From: Rhizobium anhuiense
GTDB taxonomy: Bacteria; Pseudomonadota; Alphaproteobacteria; Rhizobiales; Rhizobiaceae
NCBI RefSeq assembly: GCF_003985145.1
Contig: NZ_ML133522.1
Span: forward strand, 310,001-374,000
Direction: 5' to 3'
Length of the DNA stretch: 64,000 nucleotides
Shown here: piece after piece, positions 56,095 to 64,000 of the stretch
Layout: each line of letters begins with the position of its first letter
Position numbering within the stretch: position 1 is the stretch's first letter
Notes under the pieces: model-generated
Told to the model about the DNA's origin: nothing
Database searches by the model: none
The model's input: the letters and a program-made list of their open reading frames with translations, nothing else
Position numbers and translations under genes: made by a program

Positions 56095-56241
56095 GCATCG
56101 AGGCTTCCCTCTCAAATGGCGGGGCCGCATCCTGCGGCCCCATCACCGGTTCAACGAAAAGGCATCGGGCTGGGAGGTCCGGCCGAGCGTATGCGATTTC
56201 GTTGCCCCGATTTTCTCAATCCCAATTCAGGCGGATCAATC

Positions 56242-57606
56242 ATGAGCAGCTACACGATCGACGATCTCAGGAAGGATGTTGCCGAAGGGCGCATCGACAC
56301 GGTTCTGGCCTGCCAGGTGGACATGCAGGGCCGGCTGATGGGCAAGCGGTTCCAGGCGGAGTATTTCATCGAGAGCGCCTGGAAGGAAACGCACAGCTGC
56401 AACTACCTGATTGCCACGGACATGGAGATGGAGACGGTCTCCGGCTACAAGGCGACGAGTTGGGAGAAGGGTTACGGCGACTACACCATGAAGCCGGATC
56501 TGGCGACGCTGCGCCGCATTCCCTGGCTCGAAGGCACCGCGCTGGTGCTCTGCGACGTGCTCGACCATCATACGCATGAGGAGGTCGCCCACTCGCCGCG
56601 CGCGATCCTGAAGAAGCAGGTGAAGCGCCTCGAAGATATGGGCATGAAGGCCTATATGGCCTCCGAACTCGAGTTTTTCCTGTTCGACCAGACCTATGAG
56701 GCGGCACAGGCCTCGGGCTACCGCAACCTCAAGCTCGCCAGCGCCTATAACGAGGACTACCACATCTTCCAGACCACCAAGGAGGAAGAGGTGATGCGGG
56801 CGATCCGCACCGGGCTGCAAGGCGCCGGCATCCCGGTCGAGAACTCCAAGGGCGAGGCTTCGGCCGGCCAGGAAGAGATCAACGTGCGCTACGCCGATGC
56901 GCTCGCCATGGCCGACCGGCACGCGATCATCAAGAACGGCTGCAAGGAGATCGCCTGGTCGAAGGGCAAGGCCATCACATTCCTCGCCAAGTGGAACTAC
57001 AACGCCGCCGGCAGTTCCTCGCACATCCACCAGTCGCTCTGGAGCCTGGAGGAGAAGCCGCTTTTCTTCGACCATACCGGCAAATATGGCATGTCGCCGC
57101 TGATGCACAATTACGTCGCCGGGCTTCTCGCCCATGCGAGCGAGATCACCTATTTCCTGGCGCCCTACATCAACTCCTACAAGCGCTTCATGGCCGGTAC
57201 CTTTGCGCCGACCAAGGCGATCTGGAGCAAGGACAACCGTACCGCCGGCTATCGGCTCTGCGGCGAGGAGACCAAGGGAATCCGTATCGAGTGCCGCGTC
57301 GGCGGCTCCGATCTCAATCCCTATCTCGCCTTCGCCGCGCTGCTTGCGGCCGGCATTGACGGCATCGAGAACAAGCTGGAGCTCGAAGCCCCCTTCGTCG
57401 GCGACGCCTATGGCGGCAAGGGTGTCCGCGAAATCCCGCGCACGCTGCGCGCAGCCACGATTGAGATGACGGAATCGGCAATGCTGCGCAAAGCCTTCGG
57501 CGACGACGTTATCGACCATTACACCCGTACTGCCGAATGGGAGCAGGAAGAATACGATCGCCGTATCACCGACTGGGAAGTGGCGCGCGGTTTCGAAAGA
57601 GCTTAA
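56242..57606 (+). CDS. Glutamine-synthetase-like gamma-glutamyl-amine ligase
   Basis: The protein has 454 residues and the type-I glutamine synthetase catalytic fold. Visible are MKAYMASELEFFLFDQTYEA (metal Glu), GEASAGQEEINVRYADALAM, WNYNAAGSSSHIHQSLWSLE (His of the Mg site) and IRIECRVGGSDLNPYLAFAA. The C-terminal tail lacks the canonical GlnA adenylylation motif. Enzymes of this branch (PuuA, GlnA4, GMAS) join glutamate to amines. The neighbours suggest an amine or amino alcohol as substrate. It is not the housekeeping GlnA. Confidence 0.92.
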   Translation: MSSYTIDDLRKDVAEGRIDTVLACQVDMQGRLMGKRFQAEYFIESAWKETHSCNYLIATDMEMETVSGYKATSWEKGYGDYTMKPDLATLRRIPWLEGTALVLCDVLDHHTHEEVAHSPRAILKKQVKRLEDMGMKAYMASELEFFLFDQTYEAAQASGYRNLKLASAYNEDYHIFQTTKEEEVMRAIRTGLQGAGIPVENSKGEASAGQEEINVRYADALAMADRHAIIKNGCKEIAWSKGKAITFLAKWNYNAAGSSSHIHQSLWSLEEKPLFFDHTGKYGMSPLMHNYVAGLLAHASEITYFLAPYINSYKRFMAGTFAPTKAIWSKDNRTAGYRLCGEETKGIRIECRVGGSDLNPYLAFAALLAAGIDGIENKLELEAPFVGDAYGGKGVREIPRTLRAATIEMTESAMLRKAFGDDVIDHYTRTAEWEQEEYDRRITDWEVARGFERA

Positions 57607-57756
57607 TAGGCAATCAGAGGCGGCTTGCCCCTCACGCTAACCGTTGCCGGGGTCGAGCCACTGGTCTCGACCCGTCCTTCGGACCCCCGCTTGCGGGGAG
57701 AGGGGACGTGCCCTGTGCGGGGTTTGCGGTTGGGGAAAACGGTGCTGTGTATTCCC

Positions 57757-57801
57757 TTCTCCCCGCGAGCGGGGAGAAGGTGCCGGCAGGCGGATGAGGG
57801 G
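57757..57801 (+). repeat. REP-like element, copy 3 of 3
   Basis: TTCTCCCCGCGAGCGGGGAG, then AAGGTGCCGGCAGGCGGATG and AGGGG. It has the same orientation and sequence as 30481-30524. It lies 50 bases before the aldehyde dehydrogenase start. Confidence 0.8.
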
Positions 57802-57850
57802 CTATGGCCCTCGACGAAATTTTTGATCAATACGAGGACGGAAATCGATC

Positions 57851-59236
57851 ATGGCAATGATCCAATGCATTTCACCGGTTGACGGGTCGGTCTATGCCGA
57901 ACGCGCCGCACTTTCTCTCGATGCCGCCAAGGATGTGGTGGCGCGCGCCCGCAAGGCGCAGAAAGCCTGGGCGAAACGGCCGCTCGAAGAGCGCGTGCAG
58001 CTGGTGCTGAAGGGTGCTGCGCGGCTGAATGAGATGTCTGATGTCGTCGTCCCGGAGCTTGCCTGGCAGATGGGCCGGCCGGTCAAGTATGGCGGCGAAT
58101 ACAAAGGCTTTAACGAGCGCTCCAACTATGTCGCCTCCATCGCGGCGGATGCGCTGGCGCCTCTCGTCGTCGAGGAGAGCGAGCGTTTCGAGCGCCGCAT
58201 CGAGCGCGAAGCCCATGGCGTCGTCTTCGTCGTCGCGCCGTGGAACTATCCCTATATGACGGCGATCAACACGATCGCGCCGGCGTTGATGGCCGGCAAT
58301 ACCGTGGTGCTGAAACATGCCTCGCAGACGCTTCTTGTCGGCGAACGGCTGGTGCAGGCCTTCATCGAGGCCGGCGTTCCCGAGGATGTGTTCCAGAACG
58401 TCTTTCTCGACCATGAGACCACGTCGGCGCTAATTGCCGCCGGCAGCTTCAATTTCGTCAATTTCACCGGATCGGTCGAAGGCGGGCGGTCGATGGAGCG
58501 GGCGGCCGCCGGCACCTTCACCGGCCTCGGTCTCGAACTCGGCGGCAAGGATCCGGGTTATGTCATGGAAGACGCCGATCTTGATGCGGCCGTCGATACG
58601 CTGATGGACGGCGCGACCTACAATTCCGGCCAGTGCTGCTGCGGCATCGAGCGCATCTATGTGCATAAATCGCTCTATGACGCCTTCGTCGAGAAATCGG
58701 TTGCCTGGGTGTCGAACTACAAGCTCGGCAATCCGCTCGATCCCGATACGTCGCTCGGGCCGATGGCAAATAAGCGCTTCGCCAAGGTGGTGCGCGAGCA
58801 GATTACTGACGCGGTTTCCAAGGGCGCCAAGGCGCTTGTCGATCCCAAGCTTTTCCCTCAGGATGACGGCGGCGCCTATCTCGCACCGCAGATCCTCGTC
58901 AATGTCGACCACTCCATGGCCTTCATGCGCGAAGAGACGTTCGGTCCGGCAGTCGGCATCATGAAGGTGAAGGGCGACGAGGAGGCACTCGCTTTAATGA
59001 ACGACAGCCAGTACGGGCTGACGGCCTCGCTCTGGACCAGGGATGTCGAGCGGGCAGCGCGGCTTGGCCGCGCAATCGAAACCGGCACCGTTTTCATGAA
59101 CCGCGCGGATTATCTCGACCCGGCGCTTTGCTGGACCGGCGTCAAGGAGACCGGCCGCGGTGGCTCGCTGTCGATCATCGGCTTCCAAAATCTGACGCGT
59201 CCGAAATCTTTCCATCTGAAGAAGGTCACAGCATGA
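57851..59236 (+). CDS. NAD(P)-dependent aldehyde dehydrogenase
   Basis: The protein has 461 residues. It has the cofactor motif APWNYPYMTAINTIAPALMA, the active-site Glu in LELGGKDPGYVMEDADLDAA and the catalytic Cys in NSGQCCCGIERIYV, where three consecutive cysteines are present. The family covers succinate-semialdehyde and aminoaldehyde dehydrogenases. In this operon it would oxidise a gamma-glutamylated aldehyde to the acid. Its stop overlaps the ADH start (ATGA). Confidence 0.92.
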   Translation: MAMIQCISPVDGSVYAERAALSLDAAKDVVARARKAQKAWAKRPLEERVQLVLKGAARLNEMSDVVVPELAWQMGRPVKYGGEYKGFNERSNYVASIAADALAPLVVEESERFERRIEREAHGVVFVVAPWNYPYMTAINTIAPALMAGNTVVLKHASQTLLVGERLVQAFIEAGVPEDVFQNVFLDHETTSALIAAGSFNFVNFTGSVEGGRSMERAAAGTFTGLGLELGGKDPGYVMEDADLDAAVDTLMDGATYNSGQCCCGIERIYVHKSLYDAFVEKSVAWVSNYKLGNPLDPDTSLGPMANKRFAKVVREQITDAVSKGAKALVDPKLFPQDDGGAYLAPQILVNVDHSMAFMREETFGPAVGIMKVKGDEEALALMNDSQYGLTASLWTRDVERAARLGRAIETGTVFMNRADYLDPALCWTGVKETGRGGSLSIIGFQNLTRPKSFHLKKVTA

Positions 59237-60384
59237 GCAGCAACATCACCGCAAACTGGAGCTATCCGACATCGGTCAAGCTCGGCCGGGGCCGCATCAC
59301 GGAACTGGCCGACGCCTGCAAGAGCCTCGGCATCAAGAAGCCACTGCTCGTCACCGACCGCGGCCTCGCCTCGATGGCGATCACCAAGACTGCGCTCGAT
59401 ATCCTCGAAGATGCCGGTCTCGGCCGGGCGATCTTCGCCGATGTCGATCCGAACCCCAATGAGAAGAACCTCGACGCCGGCGTCAAGGCTTTCAAGGACG
59501 GCGGACATGACGGTGTTGTCGCCTTCGGCGGCGGCTCCGGCCTCGATCTCGGCAAGTGCGTCGCCTTCATGGCCGGTCAGACGCGGCCGGTCTGGGACTT
59601 CGAAGATATTGGCGACTGGTGGACGCGTGCGAGCCTCGAGGGCATCGCCCCGATCGTCGCGGTGCCGACAACGGCCGGCACCGGTTCGGAAGTCGGGCGT
59701 GCCAGCGTCATCACCAATTCCGAAACCCATGTGAAGAAGATCATCTTCCATCCGAAGTTCCTGCCTGGCGTCGTCATCTCCGATCCGGAACTGACGGTCG
59801 GCATGCCGAAGATCATCACGGCCGGCACGGGCATGGACGCCTTTGCCCATTGCCTGGAGGCTTATTCCTCGCCCTTCTATCACCCGATGTCGGCCGGCAT
59901 CGCGCTTGAAGGCATGCGGCTCGTCAAGGAGTTCCTGCCGCGCGCCTATAGGGAAGGCACAGACCTCGAAGCCCGTGCCAATATGATGTCTGCGGCCGCC
60001 ATGGGCGCGGTTGCCTTCCAGAAGGGGCTCGGCGCCATCCACGCGCTGTCGCACCCGATCGGCGCCGTCTACAACACCCATCACGGCATGACCAATGCAG
60101 TCGTGATGCCGGCAGTGCTGCGCTTCAATCGCAAGGCGATCGAGGAGAAGATCGGCCGCGCCGCCGCCTATCTCGGCATTTCGGGCGGTTTCGACGGCTT
60201 TTACGACTATGTGCTGAAGCTCCGCTCCGAACTCGGGGTGCCGGAGACGCTGTCGGCGATGGGAATCGCGCCTGATCGTATCGATGAATTGTCGGCCATG
60301 GCGATCGAAGATCCGAGCGCCGGCGGCAACCCGGTCGCAATGACGCTCGAAAATACCAAAACTCTGTTCAAGGACTGCTTCTGA
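59233..60384 (+). CDS. Iron-containing alcohol dehydrogenase
   Basis: The protein has 383 residues. The NAD-binding loop is VVAFGGGSGLDLGKCVAFMA. The group III ADH signature is present: IVAVPTTAGTGSEVGRASVI and AGTGMDAFAHCLEAYSSPFY, with metal ligands Asp and His. The other His ligands lie in IHALSHPIGAVYNTHHGMTN. An alcohol dehydrogenase next to an ALDH suggests that the pathway starts from an alcohol. It is translationally coupled to the ALDH and is the last gene of the operon. Confidence 0.93.
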   Translation: MSSNITANWSYPTSVKLGRGRITELADACKSLGIKKPLLVTDRGLASMAITKTALDILEDAGLGRAIFADVDPNPNEKNLDAGVKAFKDGGHDGVVAFGGGSGLDLGKCVAFMAGQTRPVWDFEDIGDWWTRASLEGIAPIVAVPTTAGTGSEVGRASVITNSETHVKKIIFHPKFLPGVVISDPELTVGMPKIITAGTGMDAFAHCLEAYSSPFYHPMSAGIALEGMRLVKEFLPRAYREGTDLEARANMMSAAAMGAVAFQKGLGAIHALSHPIGAVYNTHHGMTNAVVMPAVLRFNRKAIEEKIGRAAAYLGISGGFDGFYDYVLKLRSELGVPETLSAMGIAPDRIDELSAMAIEDPSAGGNPVAMTLENTKTLFKDCF

Positions 60385-60407
60385 CAATACGAGCGGACCA
60401 ACTGACT

Positions 60408-60439
60408 GGCCGGAAAACCTTGGTTTTCCGGCCTTTTTT
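60408..60439 (+). terminator. Strong Rho-independent terminator of the catabolic operon
   Basis: GGCCGGAAAACC and GGTTTTCCGGCC form a perfect 12-bp stem with a TT loop, followed by six T residues. Confidence 0.92.
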
Positions 60440-60612
60440 CATTCCGGCGGCATCCCCAATTTTAGGGATGTGAAAAATACCGGCTGCAATTTCGCCGCGC
60501 GTGTTTGGAATTTGTTAACCATGATTAGAAAGGATGGATTAACCGCACGATGCTCCCGAGGGTGCGTAAAAGAGCGATTCCGGCTCGCACCATCTCCTTC
60601 CGAGGACCGAAC

Positions 60613-61326
60613 ATGCCTGTCATCACATTCGCAAATACCAAGGGCGGCGCCGGCAAGACGACCGCTGTTCTCCTGCTCGCCACCGAGCTTGCCCGCAAAG
60701 GCTATCGCGTCACCATTCTCGACGCCGATCCGCAGCACTGGATTTCGCGCTGGCACGAAATATCGGGTCATGTTCCCAATCTTTCGGTGATCGATTTCGT
60801 GACCACCGCCTCGCTGCCGCAGCATATCAGCGAGAACAAGCACAATACCGACTATTTCATCGTCGACCTGCCGGGTGCGCGCAATCCGCTGCTTGCGACA
60901 GCCGTCGGCCTTTCCGACCATGTGCTGATCCCGATCCAGGGCTGTGCGATGGATGCACGCGGCGGCGCGCAGGTGCTCGAGCTGCTGCAATATCTGGACG
61001 AGAAGGCCGGCATCAAGATCGGCCATTCGGTGGTGCTCACCCGCGTCAACTCGATGGTGACGACGCGGGCGCTGCAACTCGTCAAGTCGCTACTCAGCGA
61101 ACGGCATGTGCCGGTGCTGGACACCGCAATTATCGAACGCTCCGCCTTCCGCGACATCTTCGACTGTGGCGGCACGCTGCACACGATCGACCCCACGCGC
61201 GTCAGCAATCTCGACAAGGCGCGTGAAAACGCCACCTGTTTTGCCGAGGAAATGATGCGCAAGCTGCCGGTCAGGCTGACCGCCTCCGCCCGCATGGGAA
61301 ACCCGCTGGTCCGCTCGGCGGCCTGA
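60613..61326 (+). CDS. Orphan ParA-family ATPase
   Basis: The protein has 237 residues. The deviant Walker A motif is NTKGGAGKTTAVLLLATELA (residues 8-17 at its core), followed by VTILDADPQHWISRWHEISG and DYFIVDLPGARNPLLATAVG. This is the VirC1-like ParA/MinD branch. There is no parB or other partition gene next to it. It may position a cell-pole or chromosomal structure, or act in another spatial process. GAGGA upstream supports ATG 60613. Confidence 0.92.
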   Translation: MPVITFANTKGGAGKTTAVLLLATELARKGYRVTILDADPQHWISRWHEISGHVPNLSVIDFVTTASLPQHISENKHNTDYFIVDLPGARNPLLATAVGLSDHVLIPIQGCAMDARGGAQVLELLQYLDEKAGIKIGHSVVLTRVNSMVTTRALQLVKSLLSERHVPVLDTAIIERSAFRDIFDCGGTLHTIDPTRVSNLDKARENATCFAEEMMRKLPVRLTASARMGNPLVRSAA

Positions 61327-61344
61327 TTTCCCCGTGATGAAACG

Positions 61345-61376
61345 AAAAGGCCGCCGGAGCGATCCGGCGGCCTTTT
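61345..61376. terminator. Bidirectional Rho-independent terminator
   Basis: AAAAGGCCGCCGG and CCGGCGGCCTTTT form a perfect 13-bp stem with a 6-base loop between the convergent ParA and transpeptidase genes. Confidence 0.9.
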
Positions 61377-61397
61377 CTATCAGCGAAATGAAGCGGC

Positions 61398-62798
61398 TCA
61401 ATCGACGAATTCGACCGTGACGCCCGGCTTGACCATCTTGGCCAGCTCGGTGGCATCCCAGTTGGTCAGTCGGATGCAGCCGTGGCTCTGGGTGCGGCCG
61501 ATCTTCGAAGGCTCGGGCGTGCCGTGGATGCCGTAGGTGGGCTTGGAAAGCGCCATCCAGACGGTGCCGACGGGGCCGTTCGGGCCGGGCGGGATGTTGA
61601 GGATCTTGTCGTTTGCGCCCTGTTGGAAATTGATCTTCGGATTATAGGTGTAACCGGGATTGAGGGCGACACGCTCGACATTTACCAAGCCCGACGGAGA
61701 GGGAGTGTCGGTGGAGCCGATCGATGCCGGATAGGCGGCGAGGAGATTGCCGGCGCCGTCATAGGCGAAGACCTGCTTGCGGCCCTTGTCGGCGATGATG
61801 CGAGCGACTTCACCGGTCTTCGGCTCGCCGGGATTGACGACCTTGATCACCGTGCCTGGAACGCTGAAATCGGCGCCGGGGTTCATCTCCTTGAGGAAGG
61901 CTTCATCCATATGGAAGCGCTCGGCCAGCATTTCGGTGGTCGAGGTATAGGCAAGCGACGGCAGCAGCGCCTTCTGCGAATAATCTTCCGGGATCTGGGC
62001 GACGAAGGGACCGGCGGCATCGGCCGGCGTGATCGTGTAGCTGACGACGGGCAGGCCGCCGTTCAAGCGCAGCTCTTCGAGAATGGCATCGGTGTCGTTG
62101 GGATCGAGCTTCGACCCGGTCATCTGGTCATAGGCATAGATGCCCTTGGTGACGTTCGAGCCCATATGGCCGTCGATGACGCCGGGGGAGATGCCGGCGC
62201 GATCGAGGAAGACCTGCAGCGCGACGATCTCCGGCTTCGACTTGTTCTTCAGCGTGATGACGGGCTCTTCGGGTGCGGCCTTCGGCTGATCGGCAGGCGG
62301 GATCTGCTGGTCGGGGTCGATCGAGGCGTAGTCGTCGCCGGGCTGCGGATTGCCGATGCTGTTGTCATCAGGATAGGGCTGGTCGTCGAGCGGCTGCCGT
62401 TCGATCGCGGCATCGCGTGGAACGCCGCCGGTCACGGCGCCGCGCTCGGAATAACGCGTATCGCCATAGGGATTGTTGTCGGAATAATAGGGGTCGTTGC
62501 CGCCCTGGTCGTTATAGACTTCGCGCGGGCCGGGTCGCGGCGGATAATAGCCGCGGGCGCGCATCTCGGTGGCAACGACGTTGCCGTAGTCGTCGATCAA
62601 CACACGATTGCCGCTGCGGTCGCGGGCGTAGATATAGCCGCGCGGGACATAATCGAGGATTTCGCCGCTCGGCGTCACGAGCACGACATCGCTCTGGCGG
62701 CGGTCGCGGAATTGCTGCGCGCCTGCTTCCGGCGCTGCAGCCGCAATGGCTGCCAGCACGGCCGCAAGCGAAAATGCCGACTTCAAAAAGCGATTCAC
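61398..62798 (-). CDS. L,D-transpeptidase (YkuD domain), periplasmic
   Basis: The protein has 466 residues. A signal peptide (SAFSLAAVLAAIAAAAPEAG) leads into an acidic, low-complexity region with PPRPGPREVYNDQGGNDPYY. A peptidoglycan-binding-like helix segment follows (EIVALQVFLDRAGISPGVID). The C-terminal YkuD domain has the catalytic motif HGTPEPSKIGRTQSHGCIRL with the active Cys. It forms 3-3 or related crosslinks in the cell wall or attaches proteins to it. Related proteins are numerous in rhizobia. Confidence 0.92.
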   Translation of the reverse strand: MNRFLKSAFSLAAVLAAIAAAAPEAGAQQFRDRRQSDVVLVTPSGEILDYVPRGYIYARDRSGNRVLIDDYGNVVATEMRARGYYPPRPGPREVYNDQGGNDPYYSDNNPYGDTRYSERGAVTGGVPRDAAIERQPLDDQPYPDDNSIGNPQPGDDYASIDPDQQIPPADQPKAAPEEPVITLKNKSKPEIVALQVFLDRAGISPGVIDGHMGSNVTKGIYAYDQMTGSKLDPNDTDAILEELRLNGGLPVVSYTITPADAAGPFVAQIPEDYSQKALLPSLAYTSTTEMLAERFHMDEAFLKEMNPGADFSVPGTVIKVVNPGEPKTGEVARIIADKGRKQVFAYDGAGNLLAAYPASIGSTDTPSPSGLVNVERVALNPGYTYNPKINFQQGANDKILNIPPGPNGPVGTVWMALSKPTYGIHGTPEPSKIGRTQSHGCIRLTNWDATELAKMVKPGVTVEFVD

Positions 62799-63050
62799 GT
62801 CTCACACCTCGAACAGTGACTGGCAGACACACACCTGCGAATTTTGACGCTAGTGTGGAATTTATGAAAGCGTACTGAACAAAATATGAAAATCACTAAG
62901 ATTTCCTTTTACTCATAAACGTTTGCGCCCTTGTGTCCGTTCCGCAAAATCCACGGTTGCTGCAAAAACACAAGATGAGAGCGGCGGCGATTGACGAATG
63001 GAGGCGTGAAACCTAACGCTACGGGCCGATAATTCCTCAAGGAGACCGTG

Positions 63051-63890
63051 ATGATCGAATTTGCCGCCGCAAGCGGGCCGCGCCTGATGCTGGACGAAAC
63101 ATCGGTGCTCGATATCGGCGGATGCATCGTCGACGGCGTCGATATCGCGCCGAAACGCGCCATTCCCGACGACGGCGATCCGCGAATCGATCACTCGCTC
63201 GAAGGCTTCCTCTTTACCTGCGGGCCGGATCACATCCGCCACCGTCAGCCGATTCCCGACCGGGGCGACGGCAAAGTCTATCCGCTGCACGGATCGGCCT
63301 CTGGCCATGCGGCAAAGGTGCTGTGGACGAAATTCGAGAACGGCAATGCCGAATGTCGCGCCGATATCGACATCACCACTGTCGAAGGACTGCCGCAGCG
63401 CATCGAACGGCTGTGGCGGATCGACGGGGCGACGGGCGAGGTGCTGCTCGAAGACCGGGTCGTCAATACCAGCGATCGGACGGTGCCGACCTTCCTGATG
63501 TATCACATGAACGTTGGCGGCAAATGGCTGGACGACGGCACGCGGCTCGAAGGCCGGATGCTGGAGAATGGTGGTTTCCCCTGGGCATTCGGCGAGGAGC
63601 CGGGCGGCATCTTCTGCGTCGCGGCGCCGGCGGTGGAGGAAGGTTTCGCGGAGGTCCGCCTCGGGCCGATCGCCGCAATCGGCGGCAGGACGCTCAGCGT
63701 GCGTTTCCGCGCCGACACGCTGCCCTATCTTCAGGTCTGGCGGAACCAGAAGCCGCCGGCCCATATCATCGGCATCGAGCCGGTGTCGCATCGCTGGGTG
63801 CTGCGCGACGAGCTCGAGGCAGCCGGTGAGTTCAACATGCTGGCGCCAGGCGAGAGCCGCAGCTATGCGCTGACCTTTACCTTTCTGTGA
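63051..63890 (+). CDS. DUF4432 / aldose-1-epimerase-like protein
   Basis: The protein has 279 residues, all beta by eye. Visible are HSLEGFLFTCGPDHIRHRQP, KVYPLHGSASGHAAKVLWTK and PTFLMYHMNVGGKWLDDGTR, the last of which resembles the mutarotase fold with an active-site His-Met-Asn. The C-terminus has LPYLQVWRNQKPPAHIIGIE. DUF4432 proteins are thought to act on sugars; a GTG 3 bases upstream is also possible as start. AAGGAG lies at good distance from ATG 63051. Confidence 0.85.
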   Translation: MIEFAAASGPRLMLDETSVLDIGGCIVDGVDIAPKRAIPDDGDPRIDHSLEGFLFTCGPDHIRHRQPIPDRGDGKVYPLHGSASGHAAKVLWTKFENGNAECRADIDITTVEGLPQRIERLWRIDGATGEVLLEDRVVNTSDRTVPTFLMYHMNVGGKWLDDGTRLEGRMLENGGFPWAFGEEPGGIFCVAAPAVEEGFAEVRLGPIAAIGGRTLSVRFRADTLPYLQVWRNQKPPAHIIGIEPVSHRWVLRDELEAAGEFNMLAPGESRSYALTFTFL

Positions 63891-63961
63891 GCGAAGTGTT
63901 GTTGACGCTGGCAGACCTCCGTCGTAGACCTTCACCCCACGATTTTTGAGGAGACAAGACG

Positions 63962-64000
63962 ATGGATATTCGCCAGATCGACGATGAATATTCGGTTTCG
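63962..64000 (+). CDS. Start of a DUF442/TIGR01244-type phosphatase-like gene (partial)
   Basis: Only 13 residues are in the window: MDIRQIDDEYSVS. This N-terminus is typical for the TIGR01244 (DUF442) family, the beta-lactamase-hydrolase-like / tyrosine-phosphatase fold linked to sulfide oxidation in other alphaproteobacteria. GAGGAGA upstream supports the start. The call is tentative because of the short length. Confidence 0.6.
   Translation, partial: MDIRQIDDEYSVS

Noticed and set aside
61482..62819. A 445-codon open frame opposite the L,D-transpeptidase
   Set aside because: It is antisense to a gene with a signal peptide and an intact YkuD motif. The shadow frame is repetitive in Ile, Gly and Asp and has no domain.

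Overview
The window is a high-GC alphaproteobacterial chromosome segment, most likely from the Rhizobium etli / R. leguminosarum group. The evidence is a rhizobial-type housekeeping sigma factor at the left edge, a complete cinR-cinI-cinS quorum-sensing locus, a B12-dependent metH, many DUF families typical of Rhizobiales (DUF930, DUF6894, DUF2934, DUF427, DUF1428), and several kinds of dispersed intergenic palindromes. Function calls come from reading the protein sequences and motifs; no database search was run.

Layout. 0-5 kb: the 3' part of rpoD, a GYD-domain protein and two tandem TonB-like/DUF930 proteins. 5-13.6 kb: mostly small housekeeping or stress genes on the + strand, including an APH(3')-like kinase, an AraC regulator with a DMT exporter, a Crp/Fnr regulator, an MFS transporter, a DUF922 protease-like protein and a YjbQ enzyme. 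13.7-19.3 kb: small secreted proteins and lipoproteins, several in paralogous pairs, a SIMPL protein and an FkbM methyltransferase. 19.3-21.3 kb: a decayed integration site at a CAU-anticodon tRNA, with two integrase remnants, a near-copy of the tRNA 3' end and one membrane-anchored cargo gene. 21.4-24.3 kb: an orphan receiver-domain protein and the cin locus, with a 354-bp inverted-repeat element between cinR and cinI. 24.3-26.9 kb: small conserved proteins and repeats.

26.9-33.7 kb: a FadR-type regulator divergent from a polyamine-type ABC transporter operon that ends in a hydantoin-racemase-like protein and a flavin reductase-like protein. 33.7-40.3 kb: a heme-degrading-domain protein, a DUF2799 lipoprotein, an AGE-family sugar epimerase and metH with a palindromic operator. 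40.4-47.9 kb: a NagQ-like locus for amino-sugar uptake (GntR/UTRA regulator and sugar kinase divergent from a CUT1 ABC transporter, an oxidoreductase and an ATPase). 48.4-60.4 kb: a second polyamine/iron-type ABC transporter, an RpiR regulator and a divergent operon with an N-formylglutamate amidohydrolase-like hydrolase, an APC permease, a glutamine-synthetase-like ligase, an aldehyde dehydrogenase and an iron-type alcohol dehydrogenase. 60.6-64 kb: an orphan ParA, an L,D-transpeptidase, a DUF4432 protein and the start of a DUF442-type protein.

The most interesting system is the 48.4-60.4 kb locus. Its enzymes fit a gamma-glutamylation route for an amino alcohol such as ethanolamine: ligation to glutamate, alcohol to aldehyde, aldehyde to acid, then amide hydrolysis. 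The tRNA integration scar and the inverted-repeat element in the quorum-sensing locus are the other main structural findings. In all three ABC operons the only large internal gap follows the binding-protein gene and holds strong hairpins.
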